DNA of 64,000 bases from assembly GCA_035297145.1 (NCBI GenBank), contig DATGZN010000042.1:26406-90405 (forward strand), written 5' to 3'. Every line of letters begins with the position of its first letter. Position 1 is the first letter of the stretch. The notes beneath the pieces were generated by a model, which was given only the letters and a program-made list of their open reading frames with translations, was not told where the DNA came from and made no database searches. This document shows, piece by piece, positions 24,046 through 33,860 of this stretch. This DNA comes from QHXW01 sp035297145. Lineage in GTDB: Bacteria; Acidobacteriota; Terriglobia; Bryobacterales; Bryobacteraceae. Position numbers and translations under genes: made by a program.

Positions 24046-25382
24046 CCGGTCGCGGCGTCGATCGGGGCGCCGTCGGGAATTCGAAACTGCGCGTGAACCA
24101 TCGCCAGAGCGTCTTCTCGCGAGATGATCTTCGATTCGAGCTGGGCATCCTCAACCGCGGCGAGGATGCGCGCAAAAGCGGGACCAGGCCGATAGCCTGC
24201 CGCCATTAAGTCGTCTCCGCTGATCAGCGGCTGCGGCTTGAGCTGCTCTTGCGGCAATTCTTCCATCTTTCGCCGCACGAGCTGATAATTTTCCAAATGA
24301 CCATGGCTGGAAACGCAGTCGAGACGATGCAGTTCGAGATGCTCCGGGAAGTTTTCCAAACGGAGGAAACGCTTGAGCGTGCTCACCTTCATCTGCGGCG
24401 CGTCCTTAAACCGCATGTGATTCGCAACTAGCACCGCGACTTGCCGGATCTCGTCGTTGGAGAATCGCAACCGGGCCAGGATGTTGGTCGCCATCTCCAC
24501 ACCTTTCTCCACGTGACCGTCAAAGCGGATGCGATCGGCTAGGCGGAAGGTCGGCGGCTTGCCCACATCATGCAGCAGGGCCCCCAAGGCGAGCGTTGGG
24601 CTTGGATTTCGCAAATGCTCCAACAACATCAGCGTGTGCGTCCAGACGTCGCCTTCGGGATGATATTCAGGAGGTTGCGCCACGCCTTTCATTGCAGCAA
24701 CCTCGGGCAGGATCTCGGATAGCAGTCCGGTCTCATCTAGCAGTTCGAAACCGCGGCGGGCGCCGCCTTCGGTAAGAATGCGAACCAATTCGTCGCGCAC
24801 GCGCTCGGCCGACACGGCTTGAATCAGCCCGCTAAGCCGGCGCATGGCGGCAAAGGTTTCTGGGTCAATGCGATAGTCTAAGCGTGCCGCGAAGCGTACG
24901 GCACGCAGCATCCGCAAGTGATCCTCGCGGAAGCGGGCTTCCGGATTGCCAATGGCACGAACGATGCGGTCGCGAAGATCATCGCGCCCGTTGACGAAAT
25001 CCAGTACTTCGTTGCGATCCGGGTCGAGCAGCAGCGCGTTTATGGTGAAGTCACGCCGCAAGACATCCTGGCGTGGGTCGGTTTCGAAATCCACTCCGGC
25101 CGGGTGGCGCCCATCAACATAGGCGTGATCGCTGCGGAACGTAGCGACCTCTACCTGCGCGTCACCGTTTCGCACCAGGACGACGCCAAAATGCGCTCCG
25201 ACCAAGCCGGAATTGGGGAACAGAGCGGTTATCTGGTCCGGACGGGCGTCGGTCGCAACGTCATAATCTTTCGGGTGTCCGCCGAGCAGAAGGTCGCGGA
25301 CGCAGCCGCCAACAAAATATGCCTGATGCCCGCTCGATTTGAGCTTGCCCACAACATGGCGCGCCAATTCGAGAGGTTTCAT
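24042..25382 (-). CDS. CCA tRNA nucleotidyltransferase / poly(A) polymerase with HD domain
   Basis: 446 residues from ATG 25382, chosen because GGAG lies 9 nt upstream and homology begins MKPLELARHVVGKL; the frame opens 15 codons earlier. The catalytic head shows YFVGGCVRDLLLG followed by PKDYDVATDA, then VATFRSDHAY, RRDFTINALLLDP and the neck EDHLRMLRAVRFAARL. A C-terminal HD domain (LGALLHDVGKPPTF) adds a possible phosphohydrolase. It adds or repairs the tRNA CCA end; a split A-adding type cannot be ruled out. Confidence 0.92.
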   Translation of the reverse strand: MKPLELARHVVGKLKSSGHQAYFVGGCVRDLLLGGHPKDYDVATDARPDQITALFPNSGLVGAHFGVVLVRNGDAQVEVATFRSDHAYVDGRHPAGVDFETDPRQDVLRRDFTINALLLDPDRNEVLDFVNGRDDLRDRIVRAIGNPEARFREDHLRMLRAVRFAARLDYRIDPETFAAMRRLSGLIQAVSAERVRDELVRILTEGGARRGFELLDETGLLSEILPEVAAMKGVAQPPEYHPEGDVWTHTLMLLEHLRNPSPTLALGALLHDVGKPPTFRLADRIRFDGHVEKGVEMATNILARLRFSNDEIRQVAVLVANHMRFKDAPQMKVSTLKRFLRLENFPEHLELHRLDCVSSHGHLENYQLVRRKMEELPQEQLKPQPLISGDDLMAAGYRPGPAFARILAAVEDAQLESKIISREDALAMVHAQFRIPDGAPIDAATG

Positions 25383-25426
25383 CGTGGTTCGCTCCAGCGA
25401 TCGTATAGAATAGCTAATTCCCTTCA

Positions 25427-26212
25427 ATGAAGCTTACACGGATTGCCCTGATCATATGCTGCGTTTCTGCCGCGCGGGGACAGACAGGACAGGATCTCGC
25501 CGATGGCAAGGCCACGTTCCGCAGCAACTGCGCCTTCTGCCATGGGCTCGTGGGCGGTGGCGGGCGCGGTCCGGCGCTGAACCTGGGCCGATTTCTTCAC
25601 GGCTCGGAGGATGACGACATCAAAGGTGTGATCACCAGAGGCGTACCAGGCACGACCATGCCGTCGTTTGAGTTCGAGAAAGATGAGCTGGCCCATCTGA
25701 TAGCTTATGTCCGAAGTCTCTCGGGGTCGGGATCGGTCCACGGCGCGGATCAGGTTCCAGGTGATCCAGTCAGCGGCAGGAAGGTGTACGAGCGCAGCGG
25801 GTGCGCCGGATGCCACAGGATCGGGAGTGAAGGGAGTGTCTTTGGGCCGGATCTGACGCGGATCGGCGCGGGGCGTTCCGGCGAGTACATCCGCAAGTCG
25901 ATTGTAAATCCGTCCGCGGACATACCGGAAGACTATGCCGGGGTCACGGTGATTACACGCGATGGCAAGCGAGTTACTGGAATACGCATCAATGAAGATA
26001 CATTCACGGTGCAGCTGCGCGATGCTTCACAGAACTTCCAGATGTTTCAGAAAGACGAGGTTCAGCAAGTGATTCCCGAAACGAAATCACTGATGCCGCC
26101 ATATAGTTCGTTATCTCAAGAAGACTTGCAGAATCTGCTGGCGTATCTGGACACGCTCCGGGGCGACCTGAATGCAGGCGCGGGCGTGAAGAAAGAAAAA
26201 GGGATTCGATGA
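25427..26212 (+). CDS. Secreted dihaem c-type cytochrome with haem-binding C-terminal domain
   Basis: 261 residues with a signal peptide (IALIICCVSAARGQ). Haem motifs are CAFCH (35-39, with Met in TTMPSF) and CAGCH (126-130). The C-terminal part (DLTRIGAGRSGEYIRKSIVNP, AGVTVITRDGKRVTGIRINED, LMPPYSSLSQEDLQNLLAYL) resembles the putative haem-binding domain common in Planctomycetota and Acidobacteriota. It would accept electrons from the PQQ dehydrogenase encoded next, with which it overlaps by 4 bp. Confidence 0.92.
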   Translation: MKLTRIALIICCVSAARGQTGQDLADGKATFRSNCAFCHGLVGGGGRGPALNLGRFLHGSEDDDIKGVITRGVPGTTMPSFEFEKDELAHLIAYVRSLSGSGSVHGADQVPGDPVSGRKVYERSGCAGCHRIGSEGSVFGPDLTRIGAGRSGEYIRKSIVNPSADIPEDYAGVTVITRDGKRVTGIRINEDTFTVQLRDASQNFQMFQKDEVQQVIPETKSLMPPYSSLSQEDLQNLLAYLDTLRGDLNAGAGVKKEKGIR

Positions 26213-27798
26213 GACGCGCGGCGTGGTGTTGGCTCGTCTACACTTCTCTACTCCAAGCACAGAATGTGACTTATGACAGGCTGGTTCACGCACTGAGTGA
26301 GCAGCAGAACTGGCTCACTTACTGGGGTGACTATAGCGCCGTCCGCCACCGGGATCTGAAACAGATCAACATATCGAACGTGAAAGATCTGAGAGTTGAT
26401 TGGCTCTATCAGACGGGCCAAGCCGGGTCGTTCGAAACCGTGCCGTTGGTGGTGGATAGTGTCATGTATCTAACTGGCCCCAACGGCTACGCGTATGCCT
26501 TGGATGCGCGCAGCGGCCGGCAGCTGTGGCTGTACAAACACGCCTTTCCTCCGGGGAGGAAGGCGGATGGCGTTAATCGCGGCTTTGCCATCCTGGGCGA
26601 CCGTCTCTTCATGGTGACGCCGGATGCGAACGTGGTCGCGCTCGATGCGCGCACGGGGCGCCTCATCTGGCAGACCGAAATGGCGCCGTACAACAACGGA
26701 CAGTACGGCGCGACGCTCGCACCCATCGTGATCAAGGACAAGGTGATTGTTGGCATTTCCAGTGCGGAGTTTGGCATTCGTGGATTCATCGACGCATATG
26801 ACGCGGCCACAGGCAAGCGGGACTGGCGATTCTGGACTGTGCCCGCAAAAGGCGAGCCCGGCGGCGAGACCTGGCTGGGCGATTCCTGGATGCACGGCGG
26901 CGGCTCAACATGGATGACAGGCACGTATGATCCGCAGTTGAACACGCTCTATTGGGGTGTAGGGAACCCGGGTCCGGATTTGTACGGTGAGTCTCGCAAG
27001 GGTGACAACCTTTACACCTGTTCGCTTGTGGCAATCGACCCGGACAACGGTAAGTTGAAGTGGCATTTCCAATTCAGCCCGCATGACACACACGACTGGG
27101 ACGCCGCCGAGACCCCCATGCTGCTGGATCTGAAATGGAAGGGCCGCGATCGCAAGCTGGTGGTGCAGGCAAACCGTAACGCCTTCTTCTATGTGCTCGA
27201 TCGAGAGACGGGCGAGTTTTTGATGGGTAAGCCGTTCGCGCGCCAGAATTGGGCGACCGAGTTAGACGCGAAAGGCCGGCCAATTCTCATGCACAATCAA
27301 GAACCCTCACCAGAAGGCACGCACTTGTGTCCGGGTTTGTCTGGCGGTACTAATTGGATGGCGCCTTCTTACAATCCAGACACGAAGCTATTCTATTTCG
27401 CAGTGCGTGAGCAGTGCGATGTCTATTACACCAATCCCCCGGTTTATATTCAGGGCCGTCCTTACTGGGGAAGTGTATCCCGCGGTGTGACCGAAGAACC
27501 TGAGTGGGGACTGCTCAAGGCGTTGGACCCACTTACCGGTGAGAGTAAGTGGGATTTCCGTTACGTTCATGCGCCGTGGGCTGGGACGCTATCTACTGCT
27601 GGCGGACTGATATTTGCCGGTGATCAGGATGGATACCTGATGGCCTTCGATGCCAAAACAGGCAAGAATCTGTGGCGTATGAATACTGGTAATCCGATTG
27701 TCAATTCACCGATGACTTACATGGTAAAAGGACGACAGTATGTCACCATGCCTTCCGGATCGGCGGTGGTGACTTTTGCCCTGCCCGAGCAGCCATGA
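26209..27798 (+). CDS. PQQ-dependent alcohol dehydrogenase
   Basis: 529 residues with a short signal (WCWLVYTSLLQAQ). The eight-bladed quinoprotein fold is shown by NWLTYWGDYSAVRHRDLKQI, the tryptophan-docking repeats (DARSGRQLWLYKHAF, DARTGRLIWQTEM, DAATGKRDWRFW) and AKTGKNLWRMNTGNPI. GGSTWMTGTYDPQLNTLYWG followed by GNPGPD is the usual substrate and calcium region. It oxidises primary alcohols in the periplasm. It lacks its own haem domain, and the preceding dihaem cytochrome is the likely electron acceptor. Confidence 0.92.
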   Translation: MRRAAWCWLVYTSLLQAQNVTYDRLVHALSEQQNWLTYWGDYSAVRHRDLKQINISNVKDLRVDWLYQTGQAGSFETVPLVVDSVMYLTGPNGYAYALDARSGRQLWLYKHAFPPGRKADGVNRGFAILGDRLFMVTPDANVVALDARTGRLIWQTEMAPYNNGQYGATLAPIVIKDKVIVGISSAEFGIRGFIDAYDAATGKRDWRFWTVPAKGEPGGETWLGDSWMHGGGSTWMTGTYDPQLNTLYWGVGNPGPDLYGESRKGDNLYTCSLVAIDPDNGKLKWHFQFSPHDTHDWDAAETPMLLDLKWKGRDRKLVVQANRNAFFYVLDRETGEFLMGKPFARQNWATELDAKGRPILMHNQEPSPEGTHLCPGLSGGTNWMAPSYNPDTKLFYFAVREQCDVYYTNPPVYIQGRPYWGSVSRGVTEEPEWGLLKALDPLTGESKWDFRYVHAPWAGTLSTAGGLIFAGDQDGYLMAFDAKTGKNLWRMNTGNPIVNSPMTYMVKGRQYVTMPSGSAVVTFALPEQP

Positions 27799-28556
27799 AC
27801 GACAGGGTATCGTATTCCGCCAGCTCTGGCGTCGCCCGCATCACGCTGAACCGTCCGGGAAAGCGGAATGCACTAGACGGAGAAATGATTGCCGGTATCC
27901 GGGAAGCGCTGGCTGAATCCGCGCAAGATGACTCCGTCCGGATAGTAGTTGTTACTGGCGCAGGTCAGGATTTCTGTGCGGGCGCGGATCTGGCCGCGCT
28001 ACAACAATTGCAGGATGCCGGAGCGATAGAAAACCTCGCTGACGCGCGCCGCCTGGCCGATCTGTTTCTCGATATGCGGCGTTATCCCCGGCCGATCGTG
28101 GCATTGGTTCGCGGCCGAGCGCTCGCTGGCGGCTGCGGAATCGCTACCTCGGCAGATATCGTCCTGGCGGCGGAGTCCGCACAGTTTGGCTATCCGGAAA
28201 CCAAGATCGGCTTCGTACCGGCCATGGTGATGGCCATTCTGCGGCGTTCGGTTACGGAGCATCGCGCATTTGAGCTTCTCGCTACGGGCGAGACCATCCC
28301 GGCTCGCACGGCACTCGAGATCGGGATGATCAACCGAGTGTATGCGGACGATGTTTTTGAGGCCGAGGCGGACCGGTATGTTACGCAGCTCGCCAGCCGA
28401 TCGCCTTCGGCCCTGGCTTTGACAAAGAGCTTGCTGTACCAGATCGACGGCATGCCGTTCGAAGGCGCGTTGAGCGCAGGTGTACAGACCAACACGCTCG
28501 CGCGACTCACCGATGACTACCGCCGCGGCATCCAGCAATTTCTGAAGAAATCGTGA
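27795..28556 (+). CDS. Enoyl-CoA hydratase/isomerase family protein
   Basis: 253 residues, crotonase fold: RPGKRNALDGEMI, oxyanion-hole strands GAGQDFCAGADLAAL and RALAGGCGIATSADIVLAAE, and the PETKIGFVPAM loop. The hydratase Glu at the first position may be absent, so the precise reaction (hydratase, isomerase, lyase) is open. The start overlaps the PQQ dehydrogenase stop by 4 bp and its stop overlaps the oxygenase start by 4 bp. It probably handles a CoA intermediate of the pathway begun by the alcohol dehydrogenase, which is inference. Confidence 0.85.
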   Translation: MNDRVSYSASSGVARITLNRPGKRNALDGEMIAGIREALAESAQDDSVRIVVVTGAGQDFCAGADLAALQQLQDAGAIENLADARRLADLFLDMRRYPRPIVALVRGRALAGGCGIATSADIVLAAESAQFGYPETKIGFVPAMVMAILRRSVTEHRAFELLATGETIPARTALEIGMINRVYADDVFEAEADRYVTQLASRSPSALALTKSLLYQIDGMPFEGALSAGVQTNTLARLTDDYRRGIQQFLKKS

Positions 28557-29647
28557 CGGCACCCGTGATGGATCTGAGCGACTACACTCCGGAAGCGGAT
28601 CTCTCTCGAGCCACTACGTTGCCCGCGCGGTGGTACGTCGATCCGGCTTTCCTCGAACTCGAGAAGGAGAAGATCTTCTGGCGAACCTGGCAGCCCTCCG
28701 GCTTTACTCACCATGTGGCGAAACCCGGTGACTTTCTCGCGTGTGACATCGCCGGCGAACCAATCGTGCTGGTTCGAGATGCGGCGGGCGCCCTACGCGC
28801 ACTCAGCAATGTCTGCCGGCATCGAGCCAGCACCGTCGCCAGCGCCCATGGGAACTGCACAACTCTACGCTGCCCATATCATGGCTGGACCTACGGCCTT
28901 GACGGAAAGCTGTTAGGGCAGCCCGAGTTCGAAGGAGTTCGCGACTGGGATCGGTCCAGTGTCGCATTGCCGTCCTATCGCGTAGAGACATGGGAACCGT
29001 TTCTATTTGTAAACCTCGACGCTAATGCTGCTCCACTTACTGACATCCTTGGCGATATCCCACGGCAAGTTAGTGAACTTGGCTGCGACCTGACTAAGCT
29101 TCGGTACTTCGGGCGGCGCGATTACGTGATCGATTGTAACTGGAAAGTATACATAGACAACTATCTGGAAGGCTATCATGTACCGACGGCGCATCCGGGC
29201 TTGTTTCGTGAGCTGGACTACAAACAGTACCGTGTGGACACCTACCCTTACTACTCGTCCCACTACGCCCCACTTCGCCCGGCGAGCGCGGAGGAGCGCC
29301 GCTATGCATCGCCTGATTCGGGCGCGCGCGCTTTGTACTATTGGATCTTTCCGAATTTCATGCTCAACATCTATCCGGACAACATGAGCAGTAACATCAT
29401 CATTCCGCTAAGTCACGACCGGACTCTCACTATTTTCGAGTGGTTCTTTTACGCCGGGGCCGATCCCCAAACTCCGGTCAAGACGATCGCCTTTAGCGAT
29501 GAAATTCAGCAGGAAGACATCCGGATTTGCGAAGCCGTGCAGCGAGGCTTGCAGTCACGAACATACAAGCACGGGAGGTTTTCGGTGAAACGAGAGAATG
29601 GTGTGCATCACTTTCATCTGCTGGTGCACAAATTCCTGACGGCGTGA
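28553..29647 (+). CDS. Rieske non-haem iron oxygenase, alpha subunit
   Basis: 364 residues from GTG 28553; ATG 28568 is an alternative. The Rieske site is complete: C88-R-H90 and C107-PY-H110, the CxH/CxxH form. The catalytic domain has the iron ligands in DNYLEGYHVPTAHPGLF. The family hydroxylates aromatic rings or N-methyl groups with electrons from a separate reductase. No reductase or ferredoxin gene is nearby. It is the last gene of the coupled cytochrome-dehydrogenase-hydratase-oxygenase operon. Confidence 0.9.
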   Translation: MTAPVMDLSDYTPEADLSRATTLPARWYVDPAFLELEKEKIFWRTWQPSGFTHHVAKPGDFLACDIAGEPIVLVRDAAGALRALSNVCRHRASTVASAHGNCTTLRCPYHGWTYGLDGKLLGQPEFEGVRDWDRSSVALPSYRVETWEPFLFVNLDANAAPLTDILGDIPRQVSELGCDLTKLRYFGRRDYVIDCNWKVYIDNYLEGYHVPTAHPGLFRELDYKQYRVDTYPYYSSHYAPLRPASAEERRYASPDSGARALYYWIFPNFMLNIYPDNMSSNIIIPLSHDRTLTIFEWFFYAGADPQTPVKTIAFSDEIQQEDIRICEAVQRGLQSRTYKHGRFSVKRENGVHHFHLLVHKFLTA

Positions 29648-30106
29648 TCACTTGCGCTCGTAGCGTCCCATGTACTCCGCTTCGGCAAGCACGTGGCCGC
29701 GCAACGCACGGTCGAGATCGGATCGCTTAGCTCCGGCCTTCAATTCCAGCGACGCAACGCCAACCGCGTAGAGCCGGAAAAAGTACCGGTGCGGTCCGTG
29801 ACCTTTCGGCGGACAGGGCCCGCCGTATCCCAAGCGGCCGAAGTCATTCGTCCCGCTCACGCCCAATTTTCCAGGCTTGTAACCCTGCGCAAGCGAATTC
29901 ACCGGAGCGGGAAGATCAAACAGCAACCAGTGGTTCCAGGTGCCACCCGGCGCATCGGGATCATCCATGATCAGCGCAAAGCTCCCGGTATCCGGCGGCG
30001 CACCGGACCATTCCAGCGAAGGCGAGACATCTCCACCTTCGCACGTCTGCGATTTCGGTATCAGCGCGCCCTCAGCGAAACCAGCCACGGTGAGTTTGAA
30101 AGCCAT
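29648..30106 (-). CDS. YbhB/YbcL (PEBP) family protein
   Basis: 152 residues. Hallmarks are LEWSGAPPDTGSFALIMDDPDAP, WNHWLLFDLPA and YGGPCPPKGHGPHRYFFRLYA, covering the phosphate-binding pocket of PEBP proteins. It lacks a signal peptide. The bacterial role is poorly known. It is convergent with the oxygenase gene, with no gap between stop codons. Confidence 0.93.
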   Translation of the reverse strand: MAFKLTVAGFAEGALIPKSQTCEGGDVSPSLEWSGAPPDTGSFALIMDDPDAPGGTWNHWLLFDLPAPVNSLAQGYKPGKLGVSGTNDFGRLGYGGPCPPKGHGPHRYFFRLYAVGVASLELKAGAKRSDLDRALRGHVLAEAEYMGRYERK

Positions 30107-30270
30107 ATGAGTAGCTTATCGTCAGGCGCCCGGTCCCGCCAAAACGGACCAGCGGCAGGAGCCAAACGAACTGCTCGTAAACCCGTCATACCTAAGTTGC
30201 GGCTTGACTGGGGTTAGCGCAGATTATATCTTGGGGATCACATCCGATGGACTTCCAAAGATCTCGGTTC

Positions 30271-32478
30271 ATGGCAGGCACAATTGCGAAGTGCCTCTCG
30301 CTGTTACTTTTTGTTCCTATTCTCTTCGCCGCTCCGCCGATGGTGGGCGATTGGCCCGAATGGCGCGGCCCCAACCGCGACGGCGTATCGCGCGAAAAGA
30401 ACCTTCCAGACAAATGGTCGCTCAACGGCCAGAACCTCGCGTGGAAGGCTGCTTACGGCGGACGGTCCGCGCCCGTCGTATTGGGAGATCATTTGTATCT
30501 GCAAAACTCCGCAGGTGAGGGCGCGACGCAGCAAGAGCGGTTGATGTGTTTTAACGCGGATACGGGCAAACTGCTCTGGGAACGCCGCTTCAACATCTTC
30601 CAGAGCGACGTGCCGCCGCATCGCGTGGGATGGGCTTCACCAGCGGCGGACCCGGAAACCGGCAACGTCTACGCATTTGGCGTGAACGGAACGCTGGTGG
30701 CTTTTTCCAGTGCGGGCAAACCGCTGTGGGAGCGCTCTCTTGACGAAGAGTTCGACCTGTTCACCACCCACGGCGGACGCACGACCTCTCCCGTGGTGGT
30801 TGGAAATCTCGTGATCGTGAAGGCGGCCAGCTCTACCTGGGGACCACAGGGAAACCGATCCATCCGTCTCATGGCCTTTGATAAGCGCACGGGCGAGACT
30901 GTTTGGGTCAGCACACCGGGCGGCCGGCCGTTTGACACGGACTACTCAGGTCCGATCATCTCGCGCATTAACGGAACCCGCCTGCTGATCACAGGGCTGG
31001 GTGATGGTGGCATTCATGCCGTCAAGGTGGAGACCGGCGAACCGGTGTGGCATTTCCTGATGAGCAAGCGCGCCATCAATACCGCACCTGTGCTGAACGG
31101 GACCACAGTGATCGCCTCGCACGGCCAGGAAAACCTCGAAGGCAATGAAATGGGGATGCTGGCCGCCATTGACGCCACCGCCAAGGGCAACATTCCGATG
31201 AGCCAGGCGAAGTGGACGGACAAAGGGTTCATCGGTGAATTTTCCTCGGGGATAGTGGACGGCGACCGTTACCTGCAAGTAGACAACGGCGCCAACCTCT
31301 TCGCTTTCGATGTGGTAACCGGCCGCGAGCTTTGGAAGCAAAACCTGGGAACGATCCAGAAGGCCTCGCCTACTTTTGGCGACGGGAAGATTTACGTGGG
31401 AACCGAGACTGGAAAGTTCTACATCCTCAAGCCGCATGCGGATCGCTGTGAGGTGCTGAGCGAGGTGGAAATGCCCATCAGCCAGCAAGGCATCTATAAC
31501 GAGCGCGTGCCGGAACCGGTTGTGGCTTCCGCTGCGATTGCGCGCGGGCGTGTTTATTTCGTGTCCAGCGATACGTTGTACGCCATCGGAAAGAAGGCGC
31601 GCGTGCCCGCGGAACCAGCGGTGACTGACGCGCCGCCACCGCCTGGAGCGCCCACATGGGTCCAGGTGGTGCCCACCGAGGTGAGCATGGTCGCGGGTCA
31701 AACTGCGAGTTTCCGGGCTCGGCTGTTCGATGAACATGGTGAATTCCTTCGCGAGGAGAAAGCTTCCTGGGCACTTGACGGTCTCAAGGGGTCGGTGGAA
31801 GACGGCAAGTTCACTACATCCGCGGGCCCCGTGGGTCAAGCGGGTTTGATCAAAGCGACAGTCGGCGGTCTCACCGGCGAAGCGCGGGTGCGCGTGGTGC
31901 CCCCTCTGCCCTGGAACGAAACCTTCGATTCTTATGCGGTCAACACCGTTCCCGCTCATTGGTTGGGCGCCGCAGCGGGCCAATACAAAGTAGTCGAGCT
32001 GGATGGCGGCAAAGTCCTGGCCAAGGCGCCGAACGAAACTTTATTCAAGCGCATGCGCGTCTTCTTAGGTCCAACCGACTGGTCGAACTACACCGTTGAA
32101 GCCGATGTCCGCGCGCCCGAAAAAAGGCGCCAGATGGGCGATGCCGGCGTCACGGCACAGCGATACACGCTGGTCTTGTTCGGCAATAACCAACAGCTTG
32201 AGCTTTACTCCTGGCAACCCGAAACCAAGCGCAACGTGGACGTCCCGTTCGCATGGAAGCCCGACACCTGGTATCACCTGAAGCTGCGCGTTGAGAACAC
32301 CGTGGATGGCAAGGCACGAATCCGCGGTAAGGCCTGGCCCAGCGCGGAAAGCGAGCCGGACGGCTGGTTGATCGACCACATCGACCCGATTCCCAACCTG
32401 CAGGGCAGCCCGGGCCTATTCGCCGACGCGACTTATGGAGTCTTTTTTGACAATCTGAAGGTGACGGCAAATCAATGA
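30271..32478 (+). CDS. Secreted PQQ-like beta-propeller protein with C-terminal concanavalin-like domain
   Basis: 735 residues from ATG 30271, chosen because it gives the signal MAGTIAKCLSLLLFVPILF; the frame opens eight codons earlier. Residues 20-450 carry propeller repeats of the PQQ/quinoprotein type (NADTGKLLWERRFNI, DKRTGETVWVSTPGG, DVVTGRELWKQNLG). A short Ig-like bridge (WVQVVPTEVSMVAGQTASF) is followed by a DUF1080-like lectin domain (YTVEADVRAPE, WYHLKLRVEN). No full PQQ active site is evident, so it may bind a partner rather than act as an oxidoreductase. It is the first of three consecutive propeller genes. Confidence 0.85.
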   Translation: MAGTIAKCLSLLLFVPILFAAPPMVGDWPEWRGPNRDGVSREKNLPDKWSLNGQNLAWKAAYGGRSAPVVLGDHLYLQNSAGEGATQQERLMCFNADTGKLLWERRFNIFQSDVPPHRVGWASPAADPETGNVYAFGVNGTLVAFSSAGKPLWERSLDEEFDLFTTHGGRTTSPVVVGNLVIVKAASSTWGPQGNRSIRLMAFDKRTGETVWVSTPGGRPFDTDYSGPIISRINGTRLLITGLGDGGIHAVKVETGEPVWHFLMSKRAINTAPVLNGTTVIASHGQENLEGNEMGMLAAIDATAKGNIPMSQAKWTDKGFIGEFSSGIVDGDRYLQVDNGANLFAFDVVTGRELWKQNLGTIQKASPTFGDGKIYVGTETGKFYILKPHADRCEVLSEVEMPISQQGIYNERVPEPVVASAAIARGRVYFVSSDTLYAIGKKARVPAEPAVTDAPPPPGAPTWVQVVPTEVSMVAGQTASFRARLFDEHGEFLREEKASWALDGLKGSVEDGKFTTSAGPVGQAGLIKATVGGLTGEARVRVVPPLPWNETFDSYAVNTVPAHWLGAAAGQYKVVELDGGKVLAKAPNETLFKRMRVFLGPTDWSNYTVEADVRAPEKRRQMGDAGVTAQRYTLVLFGNNQQLELYSWQPETKRNVDVPFAWKPDTWYHLKLRVENTVDGKARIRGKAWPSAESEPDGWLIDHIDPIPNLQGSPGLFADATYGVFFDNLKVTANQ

Positions 32479-33860
32479 TCAAGAAAATCATCGTCGGTAT
32501 TCTCGCTGCAATTCCCGCCACCCTGCTGGTTCTCTGGGCGTCCGAACCCAACGCCGGAGGTGACTGGCCCATGTGGGGCGGAACGCCGGACCGCAATATG
32601 GTCTCCAACATGAAAGCCGTGCCGACCTCTTGGGACGTCAAAACCAAGAAGAATATCAAGTGGGTGGTGGAGTTGGGTTCGCAGAGTTACGGAAATCCCG
32701 TGGTTGCGGGCGGCATGGTTTACGTGGGCACGAACAACGAAAGCCCTAGGGACCCCGCAGTGAAGGGCGACAAAGGCGTTCTCATGGCGTTCCGGGAATC
32801 CGACGGCGAATTCCAGTGGCAGGATCCTAACGACAAGCTGCCCGCGGGCCGCGCCAACGACTGGCCGTTCCAAGGCGTGTGTTCGTCACCACTGGTCGAA
32901 GGCGACCGCCTCTACTACGTGAGCAACCGCTGTGAGATCCGTTGTCTCGATATCCACGGCGACGGCAACAAGCACTCCAAACTGATTTGGAAGTTCGACA
33001 TGATGGAGGAAGTCGGCTCACAGCCGCACAACATGTCGAATTCGTCGCCTGTGAGCTACGGCGATCTCATCTTTGTGAGCACGGCCAACGGCCAGGATGA
33101 GAGCCATTTCCACATTCCATCGCCGCGCGCACCCTCGATTATCGCGGTCAATAAGCAAACCGGCAAGCTGGCGTGGGAAGACAATTCCGTAGGCGATCGC
33201 ATCCTGCATGGGCAGTGGTCGTCCGCCGCGGTGGGCAAGATCGGCGACGTCGTGCAGGTGGTCATCGGCCAGGGCGATGGCTTTGTGCGCGGATACGAAG
33301 CGGTGAGCGGGAAAAAACTTTGGGAGTTCGACATGAACCCCAAAGACTCGGTTTGGCCGAAGACCCGCAACGAGGTCATCAGCACGCCGGTGATTTACGA
33401 CAACAAGGTGTTCATCGCCAACGGACAGGATCCCGAACACGGTGAGGGCGTCGGCCATCTGTACGCCATCGACGGCACCAAGCGCGGCAACATTACTGAA
33501 AGCGGCCGCATCTGGCATTACGATAAGATTCGGCGGTCGATTTCAACCGGCGCAATCTACAATGGGCTGCTTTTCTATGCCGACTTCAGCGGCTTCCTGC
33601 ACTGCCTGGACGTCAACACAGGCAAACCCTATTGGACACACGATCTGCTCGCGGCGGTCTGGGGCTCGCCCATGGTGATCGACGGAAAGGTCTATATCGG
33701 TGACGAAGACGGCGACGTGGTTGTGCTCGAGGCCAGCAAAGAGAAGAAGGTGATCTCGCAAAACAACATGGGCAGCTCCGTCTATATGACTGCGGTGCCC
33801 GCTCACGGCACGCTGTTCATCGGCAACCGGAACCAGCTTTACGCGATTGCCGAAAAGTAG
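32475..33860 (+). CDS. PQQ-like beta-propeller protein
   Basis: 461 residues with an N-terminal membrane segment (IIVGILAAIPATLLVLWAS). Propeller blades are marked by NKQTGKLAWEDNSV, EAVSGKKLWEFDMN, DVNTGKPYWTHDLL and repeated VVIDGKVYIGDEDGD. The start overlaps the preceding gene by 4 bp and the next start overlaps this stop by 14 bp, so the three propeller genes are one transcription unit. Specific function is unknown. Confidence 0.85.
   Translation: MIKKIIVGILAAIPATLLVLWASEPNAGGDWPMWGGTPDRNMVSNMKAVPTSWDVKTKKNIKWVVELGSQSYGNPVVAGGMVYVGTNNESPRDPAVKGDKGVLMAFRESDGEFQWQDPNDKLPAGRANDWPFQGVCSSPLVEGDRLYYVSNRCEIRCLDIHGDGNKHSKLIWKFDMMEEVGSQPHNMSNSSPVSYGDLIFVSTANGQDESHFHIPSPRAPSIIAVNKQTGKLAWEDNSVGDRILHGQWSSAAVGKIGDVVQVVIGQGDGFVRGYEAVSGKKLWEFDMNPKDSVWPKTRNEVISTPVIYDNKVFIANGQDPEHGEGVGHLYAIDGTKRGNITESGRIWHYDKIRRSISTGAIYNGLLFYADFSGFLHCLDVNTGKPYWTHDLLAAVWGSPMVIDGKVYIGDEDGDVVVLEASKEKKVISQNNMGSSVYMTAVPAHGTLFIGNRNQLYAIAEK

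Noticed and set aside
30946..31983. 345-codon minus-strand frame over a propeller gene
   Set aside because: Antisense to repeated propeller blades; shadow composition.
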